64,000 nt of DNA from Porphyromonas circumdentaria (GCF_900167105.1 NZ_FUXE01000012.1:1-64000); one strand, 5' to 3'. Counted from the stretch's first letter, positions 37,141 to 46,664 are shown. The notes: generated from the letters alone by a model not told the origin. A program made the numbers and translations.

Positions 37141-38127
37141 TTACATATGATATTCGTCGGGGTCGTTTTCTTGATGATTAGGGATATTCGAAGCCTCGTT
37201 GTACATAGTTTTTACCTGCTCGGGTGTAAGGTTAAATTCCTTAGCGATGTCTGAAATGAAGTTGTTAAAGGAAGCCTCATCTTTAGGACGCTTCGTAACG
37301 ATGCGCACGGGTACTTTGAACGAACAGATTGTTAGTGCAGAGAAAGATTGTTCCCAAGCAAAGGCACTACGGAATTGGTTACCCATTTTCTTTTTGTTTG
37401 GGGTAGCAAAGCGTACGAGGTGATACACGAGGTCGAAGGCAACGTGTTCTTCTCGAACACCGATGAAGTTCTCTGCTTTTTTGGTATCAGGATTGTGGAA
37501 ATAGCCTTTGAACCCGATGTTCTTTTCCGAAAGTTCTACCTCTTCTTCATCTTCTTCATGTCTAAGTGATGCTACACTACCGCTGTGATGGTGGTGATGC
37601 CCTTCGTGGGGTTCGTACATAAGATGTTCAGGATTAGTATCGCGATATATAAAACCGCTCATAACCTGCTCTAAAGACTTGTTAATAGATGCACCCTGTA
37701 CAGTCTCTCCAGGGGTGTATTGGCGCATATTCTCTGCCGTGAGGAAGAATTGGCATACGTCTTCTACTCCATTCGTAGTATAGTAAGGGTTTACGCGCTT
37801 GTTGTCTTTGTCTAAAAAGGTTATTTCGGAAGACCAAACCATATGAGCCATTAGGCGAAGGGGTGTATTTCCCTTAAGTGCATAGGTCTTACCGTCGGAT
37901 TGCAGTTCGAGCGTAAGCTGTGCCTTATTCTTGAGAGGAAATGCGATATTGGTATAGGTCGGATTGCCATGGAAGTTGCTACCATGGAGGTGTCCGCCAC
38001 GTACCAAAATCTCAACTTTTTGAGGCATTATTCCCTCGGGTTTTGTCTGTACGGGTTCCTTTTTACAGGAAGAAAAAGCAAGAGCTACGGTGGTAGCTAA
38101 TGAAAGGATAAAGATACTTTTCTTCAT
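37141..38127 (-). CDS. Histidine-rich lipoprotein of a probable metal-uptake operon
   Basis: 328 aa. A signal peptide ends at a lipobox-like FSSC (Cys21). Histidines cluster in GGHLHGSNFHG (46-53) and in a run of five (177-181) flanked by further His, and residues 188-200 are Glu/Asp rich. The region around residues 100-135 (EITFLDKDNKRVNPYY, VCQFFLT) is matched in the neighbouring lipoprotein, so the two are paralogues. No named family is recognised. Next to a TonB-dependent receptor, it is a candidate surface or periplasmic metal-binding partner; zinc is a guess. Confidence 0.7.
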   Translation of the reverse strand: MKKSIFILSLATTVALAFSSCKKEPVQTKPEGIMPQKVEILVRGGHLHGSNFHGNPTYTNIAFPLKNKAQLTLELQSDGKTYALKGNTPLRLMAHMVWSSEITFLDKDNKRVNPYYTTNGVEDVCQFFLTAENMRQYTPGETVQGASINKSLEQVMSGFIYRDTNPEHLMYEPHEGHHHHHSGSVASLRHEEDEEEVELSEKNIGFKGYFHNPDTKKAENFIGVREEHVAFDLVYHLVRFATPNKKKMGNQFRSAFAWEQSFSALTICSFKVPVRIVTKRPKDEASFNNFISDIAKEFNLTPEQVKTMYNEASNIPNHQENDPDEYHM

Positions 38128-38159
38128 AATTGAGTATAATTTTGAGTGTAAATAATAGA

Positions 38160-38852
38160 TTACTGTTTTACAGTTATGGGTATTTGGAGGTCGATGTCCG
38201 TTACCCCGAGTAGATGCTTGGCAGGTTCGTCAAAAGGATAGTAGTTGCCCTCTTTGTTTTTCTTTGTGGCAGGGGGCACTACATGCACCAGTTGGGTGCG
38301 AAGGTAAAAGTCTGGATAGGTAACATCGTCTATTAAGCGAAGAGCTCCCTCAAATCCGATGGGCTGTTTCTCTCCGTCGGAGGGTTTGGGGTCCATATAC
38401 TTGTAGATGACTTGTGTTGCTATCGGTGTAGGGTAGGGCTTAGAAGTATCTTCGCGACGAGTAGAGAGAAAGAAGAATTGGTGCATAGAAGCCTGCTCGT
38501 CCGTCAGATACTGTGCATTGATCTTTACGCCTGCTTTGTTGTAGAAGTTAATATCTACTTTGTACCATTCCCCTTTGGCAAGCTCTACAGCTCCCGACTT
38601 AATAACCGAACCCTTCTTGGAGTCTTTCGTTTCCTTGTAACTAAGGGGTGTCTTGCCCGAGGCGTTAAAGCGGTCGGCATAGACTGCCGTAGTGTCTTGT
38701 ACCGTACCGGGAGTAAAGAGTATTTCTACACTCCAAGGCATTTCATGCTCTTTTTCTTCGACTTGGTTTTTTACTTCAGGTGCTCTGCATGAGAAGAGAC
38801 TCACGAGCAATACCGCTGCGAAAAGTATTTGTATAAAATGATAACGTTGCAT
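38160..38852 (-). CDS. Lipoprotein, paralogue of the His-rich neighbour
   Basis: 230 aa. A lipobox LVSLFSC (Cys22) follows the signal peptide. It shares with the downstream gene the pattern MPWSVEILF, YKVDINFYNKAGVKINAQY and MHQFFFLS, and lacks the His run. Function unknown. It lies between the TonB-dependent receptor (25 bp) and the His-rich lipoprotein (32 bp) and is probably co-transcribed with both. Confidence 0.7.
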   Translation of the reverse strand: MQRYHFIQILFAAVLLVSLFSCRAPEVKNQVEEKEHEMPWSVEILFTPGTVQDTTAVYADRFNASGKTPLSYKETKDSKKGSVIKSGAVELAKGEWYKVDINFYNKAGVKINAQYLTDEQASMHQFFFLSTRREDTSKPYPTPIATQVIYKYMDPKPSDGEKQPIGFEGALRLIDDVTYPDFYLRTQLVHVVPPATKKNKEGNYYPFDEPAKHLLGVTDIDLQIPITVKQ

Positions 38853-38877
38853 AGTCTATCTAAATGAATGGTGCGTA

Positions 38878-41238
38878 TTAAAGGGTATAACTTAGAGAGA
38901 GCTGTATGTCTCGCCCTTTTTCGTGAGCGTAGTAGCGAAACCGATTGGTGTACTCCTTATAGAGATGGTTGAAAATATTCTCGCCCTTTAGTCGTATCTC
39001 GAAAAGTCCACGCCCCCAATGCAAGGAGGTGCCTATCGAGAGGCCGAAAAGGTGATAGGCGGGGGGCGTTTGGGGTATGAAGTCTATTTCGGGATCAAAT
39101 CTCTTTTGTTGTGTTACGTAGAGATGCTCCAGCGAGAGGGATAGCTGTTTTATCTGTTTTATCGGCAGGGTAGGGCTCCACTCGATACGCTGAGAGTAGC
39201 GATCGGAGGGAATGTAGGGGAAAAATCCCTTTGTCTCTCGGTTGATAGCTCGTATCCATTGCCCCTCTAAGCGATAGCTCAAAGCCTCTAAAGGTTGCAG
39301 CAAGAGGCTTACATCGCCCCCGTAGAAAAGTGCGTTGGCCTGTCGGTAGCGGAATACAGGAAATACTCCTGCGAGTAGTTCCTTTACTTCTGGTCCTCCC
39401 GTAGCAGGGTCTATTTGGGGAGCATCGTAGATATAGTTTTTAATCCACTGGGTGAAAAAAGTGGTAGTAAGCGAGAGGAGGCGGGAGCTGTAGCTGAGCT
39501 CATTGTTCCACTTCCATGCAGCCTCGGGGGCAAGGTGTGCATCGCCTATCTCGTAAGAGGCAGCTCCGTGATGCAATCCTTTGCTGTATAGTTCGTTTAC
39601 ATCGGGAGCTCTCCATGCCAATCCCAAGTTGCTGCTGAAGGAGGTATTGTCGCCGATACGACGCATAGCCGAGAGCGAGAAAGAGGGGCTCTTGAAATGC
39701 GTCTCTCCACCGTAGAACATGCCTAAGTCGTCATACCCTTTGGCTTCGAGATACTTATAGTCATAACGGACACCTGCCTCCAATTCGTAGCTTTTCTGTA
39801 CATATTTGGCAATCCCATACCCTCCCCAAGAGAAAGCTCCGAAGTTGGGGATAAGGGGGATGGAGCCCGTATCGTTGCGATTGGCATTTTGTTGAAAGAT
39901 GAGCGAAGTGCCTGCTATAAAACGTAGAGGGACGTGTTTGTCCGACTCCCAGCTCAGGTGTCCCGAGTGGGTGGTAAGGAAAAGACCCATAGAGGGTGCG
40001 TAGCGAAAGCGTCCAGGACGGTTCTCATATTCGTCGCGTACATTGCTCTGTACGTCGTATTGCATACGCAGTACCCCTCCTATACCCATAGAGTAGAGCC
40101 CAGAGAGACGCCCTATTATGTGCAATACTTCCTGTTTGGGATTGTGTATAGCATAGCTTGCAGGGGCAACATTTACAGGTCTGCCCGCTTCAAAACGCGC
40201 CAAAAGATCGTCAAGAGTACCGATGTGTGCTCCGTAGAATACGCCCAAACGAGCATGGTACAGACTGGCAAAGGCGTCGGCTTCGAACCTTTTACGCTTT
40301 ATACCCATGGCGAGCGTTGCTCCCATCTCTCGTACGCCCGTGTTATTGAGTACATATGCTGCCGTACGATAGTCGCCTGCATAGAGCGATGAAGCTTGTA
40401 GTCTCCATTTGACCCCCTCTATGGTTTTGAAGGTTCCGTAGGTGTCGGCATTTACGCCCCAGCTGCGAGCGTTAGAAGCTCCTTTTAACTGCAATTTTCC
40501 ACCCCATTTATCCTCCTCGGGTAGTGTGGCGGTATTCATTAGTATGACGCCCCCAATCGCTCCTGCCCCGTAGCGAATAGATTCTGCCCCCTTGATAACC
40601 TCCATATCAGTTACCGAGGAGGCATCTACCTCGGGAGCATGGTCGGCTCCCCACTGCTGCCCCTCTTGGCGCACGCCGTTGTTGATGAGCAGTATTCTAC
40701 TGCTGTGCATACCTTGTATTACGGGCTTCATGATGGTAGCACCGCTGCTGATACTACTCATGCCTGGTATTTGCTGTAAAATCTGTGCGAGGTTTTTGCC
40801 TACATTTTCTTTGAGTTGTGCTTGGCTCATTCGTACGGAGACGGTGGTGCGCTCACGTTTTCGCTTGTCGGTAGTAACGACGACCTCTTCTAACTCTATA
40901 TTTTTCAGATAAAGCGTCAGAGGGCGAGAGGTGGCTTCTTCGTAGGCAAGTATTCTCTGCTCTTCTTGATACCCCACCGCGTGTACGATAAGATGCGCTT
41001 TGCGCCCAGAGGGCCATGCAATGCGCGCTATACCCTGCTGATTGGTTATTGAGTGGTTTTCCTCCAGTCGTACCACGACCCCAGGTATCGGTTCTTGGCT
41101 CTCTGCCTCGAGGATGCGTACCTCTAACTCTTGTCCTCCTCTGTTTTGTGCGGAGAGCATACCGAGTGGCAAGAGGAACAGCAGGAGTAAAAGTAGAGAA
41201 CAACCCTGTTTGGAAGAGGTATAGCGTATATTTCTCAT
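38878..41238 (-). CDS. TonB-dependent outer-membrane receptor (probable metal transport)
   Basis: 786 aa. A signal peptide ending at LSAQN precedes a carboxypeptidase-like regulatory domain (about 36-115), then a plug (about 125-235) and a 22-strand-type barrel ending in LSLSYTL with a C-terminal hydrophobic residue. The plug has IQGMHSSRILLINNGVRQ followed by EGQQWGADHAPEVD, a stretch seen in Bacteroidota receptors related to ZnuD and other metal receptors. It lacks the long SusC/RagA architecture and no SusD partner is present. The two neighbouring lipoproteins strengthen a metal role; the ligand is inferred. Confidence 0.88.
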   Translation of the reverse strand: MRNIRYTSSKQGCSLLLLLLFLLPLGMLSAQNRGGQELEVRILEAESQEPIPGVVVRLEENHSITNQQGIARIAWPSGRKAHLIVHAVGYQEEQRILAYEEATSRPLTLYLKNIELEEVVVTTDKRKRERTTVSVRMSQAQLKENVGKNLAQILQQIPGMSSISSGATIMKPVIQGMHSSRILLINNGVRQEGQQWGADHAPEVDASSVTDMEVIKGAESIRYGAGAIGGVILMNTATLPEEDKWGGKLQLKGASNARSWGVNADTYGTFKTIEGVKWRLQASSLYAGDYRTAAYVLNNTGVREMGATLAMGIKRKRFEADAFASLYHARLGVFYGAHIGTLDDLLARFEAGRPVNVAPASYAIHNPKQEVLHIIGRLSGLYSMGIGGVLRMQYDVQSNVRDEYENRPGRFRYAPSMGLFLTTHSGHLSWESDKHVPLRFIAGTSLIFQQNANRNDTGSIPLIPNFGAFSWGGYGIAKYVQKSYELEAGVRYDYKYLEAKGYDDLGMFYGGETHFKSPSFSLSAMRRIGDNTSFSSNLGLAWRAPDVNELYSKGLHHGAASYEIGDAHLAPEAAWKWNNELSYSSRLLSLTTTFFTQWIKNYIYDAPQIDPATGGPEVKELLAGVFPVFRYRQANALFYGGDVSLLLQPLEALSYRLEGQWIRAINRETKGFFPYIPSDRYSQRIEWSPTLPIKQIKQLSLSLEHLYVTQQKRFDPEIDFIPQTPPAYHLFGLSIGTSLHWGRGLFEIRLKGENIFNHLYKEYTNRFRYYAHEKGRDIQLSLSYTL

Positions 41239-41373
41239 TGTAAGGTTTAGGAGGTGGGAGGAGGCGATAGACTGTATAATTTGTTTTGAACAGAAACTTA
41301 TCTCAATATCTCTATATTATTTCGGTTTATTTTCTGGTCGATTTTTAATATATCATTTCTATTTGAACTAAAA

Positions 41374-41405
41374 CAAAGATAGGGACTTATTGGACTATTT
41401 CCAAA
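41374..41405 (-). promoter_or_regulatory. Promoter of the TonB receptor operon
   Basis: On the minus strand a -33 TTTG (41405-41402) and a -7 TAtcTTTG (41381-41374) are 20 bp apart, a near-perfect Bacteroidota promoter. Transcription would start near 41367, leaving a leader of about 130 nt before the receptor ATG. No metal-regulator operator is recognised. Confidence 0.65.
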
Positions 41406-41828
41406 TGATAACACTAAGTGATATTTTAAAAATCTCTCTATATCCCTTTGCTGTAAAGGGATTTTCCTCCCTTAAAGAAGAGCGTTTACAGACCTTTTTT
41501 CTCTTTGTAACGGGTGTTTTTCGATAAACGAAATTCGATATTTATCCTTTTTGCACGGGTTGATTAGGGTAGGAAAGAGGAGTTTCTTTCGAGAGGGCTT
41601 GAACGAGAATTGTAATGACTGTGCCCCTATCGCGTAGTGGATAGCTCGCTACATCGTTAGGAATATGTGAGGTTGCCTCCCCCTCTCTCTGTAAATCCTC
41701 TTTGTTTTACGTATTAAGTTGAAAAGAGCGGGGCATCGTGAGAGGTTTACCGTAGAGGTCTGAAAGGCTGCTCTTTAGTGCTGTGATACAGTTGCTTATA
41801 GGTTTTGGACTAAAAGCCTTTATGAGAG

Positions 41829-41918
41829 TTTTAGTTTGCATAGGAGGAAACTAAAGTTAGCACCTGAGATAATGCAAGTTTGCACATATATAAACTTGAG
41901 TTTCCTCCTGTGCAAACT
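41829..41918. repeat. Palindromic repeat array, 22-bp period (AAACTnnAGTTT class)
   Basis: AGTT(T) occurs at 41833, 41855, 41877 and 41899, and AAACT at 41848, 41892 and 41914, all in register at 22 bp. It is the longest array of this class in the window, with about five units, some reading GCATAGGAGG and one reading the complementary CCTCCTGTGC. Confidence 0.65.
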
Positions 41919-42427
41919 TTGGAAGTCTTTATACCATAATATCTCACCTACTCTGCTTTTTTTTCAAAGGTCTCCTTTTGGGTGCTATTTTGATAAAGAA
42001 CTTTTGAGAGTTGTCTGTACAGGAAGAGACCCTGGTCTCTTCTTCAATATATGTTATTTATTTTGCAATACTCTTTCTTTTAAATAAAGTATTATATTTG
42101 CACGGCGGGGGTTGGTATGTTTTGTAACAATTAAGCTTTCTATTTTTGAGAAAAGTTGAGTTGTAACGATATTTGTAGATGCCCTCCTAACGAGACCCAT
42201 AAACATATGGAGAGAGAAGGTGCGGTATATTGCTTAGAGTGAAGCTGTCTCTTTGCCATAAGGAGTAACCCTTTCTGTGGATAGAGTAACTTTTACGATA
42301 GGTTAAAATTACCTCATTGCATTCTGCGACTTTTTCTAATAAAAAAGTTGAGAGTTCTTAGTTCAAGCGAGAGCAAAGATGGAATAATATATAGTACTAC
42401 CGATACAATACATTTTATTTTAAGGAA

Positions 42428-44317
42428 ATGAAAATAATAACCAACAAGTTCTATGGTCTTTTCCTCATTCTTGCAGTGGCACTTTTTACGGGGTGTAAGC
42501 CTCCTAAAGAAGTGGTTATAGAGGAGCAAGTAGCACTGCAGCTTACAGTAGACAAACGTGTGATAAGAGCCGACGGGCTCGATACACTACAGATGAGTGT
42601 AACCAACAATGGTATTTCTGTACAAGAGGAGTGTACATTCCACGTAGTGGCACCTGAGACAATTCTAAAAGATGGCCGTTTTTTTACCTCTAAGGTGGGA
42701 GAATATGAGCTTTACGCTCTTTATAAAGGCAAATACAAGTCTGAAGTAATACGTGTAGAGGCTGTAGCTCTCTCTTTGATACTGAACGCATCTTCCGAGA
42801 AAATCGTAGCAGATGGCGAGCAAGAAGTTACACTCAACGTCTCTTGGGAGGGCAAGGATATTACTTCTGAGTGTGCACTCTATTTGTTGCAAGGTGAGGA
42901 GAAAACGCTACTCGATAGCCCTCGATTCAAAACAGAGAAAGCAGGGAAGTATCAGTTTCAAGCGACCTTTAGAGGATATACCTCCAACATTTTCGAGGTA
43001 GAAGCTCTGCCTCTCACTCTTATACTTAAGGGGAGTAAGAATGAGATAAAGGCCGATGGCATCGAGGAAGTAAAGTTTAACGTAACTACAGATGGTAAAG
43101 ATATCTCCTCTTTGTGTCAAATCTTTTTGTTAAAAGGAGAGCAGGAAACATTGGTAGAGAATGGCGTTTTCAAAACCAATCAACATGGCAAGTATAAGTT
43201 CCAAGCTATTTATAAGAGTTACCGCTCCAATGTATTCGAGGTCAATGTTACCGAAATTATCCCTGAAAAACCTATCGAACTCACGGCAACTACAAGAGAA
43301 ATTCCTGCCGATGGTAAGACCGAAGCGCATTTCTCTGTAACGCAGGGCGGGGAAGATGTAACCTCAAAGTGCAAGATTTATTGGTGGGGTGGCGCGGTAC
43401 AAGAACCCGTCTTGCTCTTGGGCACCTCGTTTAAGACGAAACGTGCAGGCGAGTACAATTTTAAGGCCACGATGGGCGAGCTTGTCTCTGCCGAGATCGT
43501 AGTAAGAGCCATAGAGAGTGATCTCCCCTCTGAGGCGGGTGTGCTTTTTGTGCATGGAGTAACCAAAGATAAGGGGTGGTATGATGTCAATAAAAAGAAA
43601 GATGGTAGAGGTCCCGATGGCCTTCTCTGTTGGGCAGCCGCTTGTGCCAACGGATTACAATGGTGGCAAGAAAACTATGCCGCAGCTGGGCTTTCTCTTC
43701 CCAACGGGGTGCCTTCAGGAGTAGGTGAGAAATGGGAATTGAAGATTTTTGAAGAGTTTATGGCCAACTGGACTAATAGAGGAGCTCACCCCGATATGGG
43801 TTTTGCATGGTATTTTTCAGGAGAAAATAGAGCCAGTAATTGTAGTGTTTGCTCTCAACCCAAACCCAACTCTGGTGCCTATCTAAAATCTATTTACGAC
43901 CAACTGGATAATACGTGGAAAGATGGCTATACTCGTTCTGTACGAGGCTACTCGACTTGGGGTGATAACGGCGACAAGAATGAAGACCCTCTTAAGATAT
44001 TTTCTCGACACATAATAAGAGCTCTAAAAGAAGGGATTGTGGTGTTAGATATTAATCCTGGCTTTTCTACTGCTCATGCGATTACCTTATGGGGGTGTGA
44101 ATATGGGGCGGATGGACTTATTCGATACCTGTATATTACAGATTCGGATGATTTGATTCATACACCCTTAGTACCTCGTAGGCCAGTGCTCCACAAATTT
44201 GAAGTCGCAAAAGCCTCTAACGGGAAAAGAATTGTAGGAATAAAAGGAACCACTTATAAACCTTTTGTTGAAATACAAAACTACTATACTTTGCGAGCTT
44301 TTCCTATCACCAAATGA
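42428..44317 (+). CDS. Surface lipoprotein with Ig-like repeats and IdeS/Mac-type (C66) cysteine peptidase
   Basis: 629 aa. A signal peptide ends at FTGCKPP (lipobox, Cys23). Four Ig-like repeats of about 82 aa follow, each opening with a RADG/VADG/KADG/PADG motif (residues about 36-365). Residues about 375-629 match the IdeS/Mac immunoglobulin-degrading family: GWYDVNKKKDG, catalytic Cys401 in LLCWAAACANGLQWW, His550 in AHAITLWG and Asp572/Asp574 in YITDSDD. The Cys-His-Asp-Asp spacing from His on (22 and 24) equals that of streptococcal IdeS. Known members cleave IgG in the hinge. The Ig specificity here is inferred. It is 28 bp upstream of the next gene and probably shares its operon. Confidence 0.85.
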   Translation: MKIITNKFYGLFLILAVALFTGCKPPKEVVIEEQVALQLTVDKRVIRADGLDTLQMSVTNNGISVQEECTFHVVAPETILKDGRFFTSKVGEYELYALYKGKYKSEVIRVEAVALSLILNASSEKIVADGEQEVTLNVSWEGKDITSECALYLLQGEEKTLLDSPRFKTEKAGKYQFQATFRGYTSNIFEVEALPLTLILKGSKNEIKADGIEEVKFNVTTDGKDISSLCQIFLLKGEQETLVENGVFKTNQHGKYKFQAIYKSYRSNVFEVNVTEIIPEKPIELTATTREIPADGKTEAHFSVTQGGEDVTSKCKIYWWGGAVQEPVLLLGTSFKTKRAGEYNFKATMGELVSAEIVVRAIESDLPSEAGVLFVHGVTKDKGWYDVNKKKDGRGPDGLLCWAAACANGLQWWQENYAAAGLSLPNGVPSGVGEKWELKIFEEFMANWTNRGAHPDMGFAWYFSGENRASNCSVCSQPKPNSGAYLKSIYDQLDNTWKDGYTRSVRGYSTWGDNGDKNEDPLKIFSRHIIRALKEGIVVLDINPGFSTAHAITLWGCEYGADGLIRYLYITDSDDLIHTPLVPRRPVLHKFEVAKASNGKRIVGIKGTTYKPFVEIQNYYTLRAFPITK

Positions 44318-44345
44318 GTAAGAAAAAAGAATTAAATAAGTGACT

Positions 44346-46529
44346 ATGAAACGATTATTATCTACTTTAGTTGTTTTTGTGGGTCTTTTTGTCTTTTCCA
44401 TGACAAGTGCAAGTGCCCAACATGCATCGATTCCTCCCTTTAGTGGGGGTAATGGAACCGAAGCTACTCCCTATCTATTGTCTACTGCAGACGATATTAT
44501 TGCACTCTCTAAACTTGTAGAAGAGAGTCAAAACGATTGTACTGGGCTTTTCTTTAAGATGACGCAGGACATCGACATGACAGGGAAAACCATGAAACCT
44601 ATTGGTAACAACCATAATTCTAGTTATACCCCTCATTACTTCTGTGGTACTTTCGATGGAGGAGACTATACCATCAACAATTTGGTTATCGAAGCAAAGA
44701 CAAAAAGAGCGGTAGGCTTATTCGGTATGGTCAAGAATGCAACCATCAAAAATCTCACAATAGAGAATAGTACCTTGAAAGGTCAGGGAATTACAGGTGG
44801 TTTATGTGCTGTTATGGCCAACTCTGTTATTTCTAACTGTCATATAGGCAAAAAAGTTTATGTGGAAAGTATTTCAGACCCCAATACTGGAGGAGTGATT
44901 GGTGCAATTCTTGCGGGAGATAAGAATGTTATTGAAGATTGTACTCATGCAGGGCATGTAAGAGGTGCACACTCTACGACAGGAGGAATACTTGGATTGG
45001 ACAATGCTAAGGGAAGTGTTGTTAGAAGATGTTTTAACATAGGTGTTGTCGAAGATTGGATGGGTATTGTTGGTGGTATCGTTGGAGAGACTAAATATGG
45101 GCATTTGTCCATAGAAGATTGTGGTAATACAGGGACGGTTCATGCGGGTAAAAACGGAGCTTCTTACCATGCCGCAGGTATGTTGGCAAATATAGATGGT
45201 ACCGCTGTAGCAAAGAGACCTGTTATAAAAAATTGCTACAATGCGGGAGAAGTGGCTTCTAATGTAGATGATGCTCCCCCTCACCCTATGACTTGTGCAA
45301 TGCAATCTACTACTACCGAAAACTGTTACTATGATCCTGTAAGCTCTAAGACAGCTGTGGACGATGTTACCAGCGTATCTGCCGAGGAAATGGCTAAGCC
45401 TGCTTTTGTAGATCAACTCAATCAAAATCGCCCCAACGGACCATGGAGGATTATTGAAAACGTAAATAAAGGGCTGCCTGTACCTACGAAAATGAAACCC
45501 TCTTCGGAAGAGCCAACTCCCATATCTTCTGAGTTTAAGCCTCTTTTCGATAGAGTTACAATACCAGTATCTCAAGACTATGCGATGTTTATAAAGGAGT
45601 ACTCTGCCGAGGCATACAATCACATAAAGGCAAATCGTATTGTCATAAAATTGGAGTCTCTTACTCCAGATGTTATTAAATCTTCGGGCGATAAGTATCG
45701 TGCCATTAAACCAGGTGAGGGAACTGTAAAGGTGCGTATTGCGGGTGCTGTGAAAGGTTCTTTGGATCAATTCGATGAGAATAATGTATTCGGTGAAACA
45801 ACTTTCACCGTAGAGGCTGTTCCTTTTGAAGAGTACCGAACCACTTTCCCTGCCGTACCTACCATCTGGAGGCATGGAGCAGAAGAGGTAAAAGAGTTTG
45901 CTCAAAATACTTGTAAGTTGACTCTCTTTACTGAGCAGTACAACAAGCTTATCAGAGTGCCCGAAAGCATGAAGCCTCATAACGATATTTTCTTGACAGG
46001 ACTTTCAGACTTCCCTCTCATTAATACTCGTTATACAGAAGATACAGGGGCTTTCATTCAAGCAACAGTATTCACCTCTACTTTCCTCTTTATCGATAAC
46101 ACAGCCCCCCTTCGAAAAATACTCGAAAAGGCAGGTTATGAATATAGAGGATATAGTAGTGTTACAGGTACAGAAACCTATCGCCACGAAGAGTCTAAAA
46201 CATCTGTATTCTTACAGTTTGTAGCACTTCAAGGCGTACGTTACGGTGGTATCTCATTCATGTACGATGAAAAAGGAGAATATGTACCCGATTCCAACGA
46301 GGCTATTGAGGCTTTCAAGGGCGAAATCTTGTTGGCAGACCATGGTAGTTCGTTCGATGTAACCGTTCCCGAGGGATGTTTAGGCGAAAATGTACAGATT
46401 TTTGACTTGGCGGGTAAGCTCATCGCTTCTCAGGTAGCTAATGATACAACCTTACATTTCGACGCTGTTCAAGAGAAAACATTTATCGTACGCGTTAAGG
46501 GATGTCTCGCTTTGAAGGTTATTCTTTAA
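44346..46529 (+). CDS. T9SS-exported GLUG-repeat beta-helix surface protein
   Basis: 727 aa from the ATG at 44346 (an in-frame GTG lies 6 bases earlier). A signal peptide ends at ASAQH. Residues about 30-370 consist of GLUG-like turns (GTFDGGDYTINNLVIE, AVGLFGMVKNATIKNLTIEN, TGGILG, VGGIVGE), a right-handed beta-helix as in adhesins and polysaccharide-binding proteins. The region 385-660 is unrecognised. The C-terminus (VQIFDLAGKLIAS ... FIVRVKGCLALKVIL) is a T9SS sorting domain, so the protein should be exported by the type IX system and attached to the surface. Its role with the upstream peptidase is unknown. Confidence 0.8.
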   Translation: MKRLLSTLVVFVGLFVFSMTSASAQHASIPPFSGGNGTEATPYLLSTADDIIALSKLVEESQNDCTGLFFKMTQDIDMTGKTMKPIGNNHNSSYTPHYFCGTFDGGDYTINNLVIEAKTKRAVGLFGMVKNATIKNLTIENSTLKGQGITGGLCAVMANSVISNCHIGKKVYVESISDPNTGGVIGAILAGDKNVIEDCTHAGHVRGAHSTTGGILGLDNAKGSVVRRCFNIGVVEDWMGIVGGIVGETKYGHLSIEDCGNTGTVHAGKNGASYHAAGMLANIDGTAVAKRPVIKNCYNAGEVASNVDDAPPHPMTCAMQSTTTENCYYDPVSSKTAVDDVTSVSAEEMAKPAFVDQLNQNRPNGPWRIIENVNKGLPVPTKMKPSSEEPTPISSEFKPLFDRVTIPVSQDYAMFIKEYSAEAYNHIKANRIVIKLESLTPDVIKSSGDKYRAIKPGEGTVKVRIAGAVKGSLDQFDENNVFGETTFTVEAVPFEEYRTTFPAVPTIWRHGAEEVKEFAQNTCKLTLFTEQYNKLIRVPESMKPHNDIFLTGLSDFPLINTRYTEDTGAFIQATVFTSTFLFIDNTAPLRKILEKAGYEYRGYSSVTGTETYRHEESKTSVFLQFVALQGVRYGGISFMYDEKGEYVPDSNEAIEAFKGEILLADHGSSFDVTVPEGCLGENVQIFDLAGKLIASQVANDTTLHFDAVQEKTFIVRVKGCLALKVIL

Positions 46530-46578
46530 CTTGAAATGACCCAATAAATACTTCTCCTCATAAGAGAAGTGTAGTAGT

Positions 46579-46615
46579 AAGGCTCGCAGGTTTTTCCTGT
46601 GGGCCTTATCTTTTT
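46579..46615 (+). terminator. Intrinsic terminator after the GLUG protein gene
   Basis: AAGGCTCGCAGG and CCTGTGGGCCTT form a 12-bp stem (two G-T pairs) around a T5 loop, followed by a T-rich tract from 46611. Confidence 0.7.
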
Positions 46616-46664
46616 GAAGCAAAGAGAGTGCAAAGAGCTCTTTCTCCATAGAGTTCTCTCTCTA

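Larger units (their letters stand above)
41239..42427. other. Long intergenic region between divergent operons
   Basis: 1189 bp without a supportable gene. It contains the minus-strand promoter at 41374-41405, a hairpin ATCCCTTT/AAAGGGAT at 41442-41462, the 22-bp-period array at 41829-41918 and a TAtaTTTGC box at 42093-42101. The rest shows nothing recognisable. Confidence 0.5.

Noticed and set aside
41622-41690. tRNA-like stretch (GCGTAGTGGATAGC) in the long intergenic gap
   Set aside because: The acceptor and T-arm do not pair; only the D-arm resembles a tRNA.
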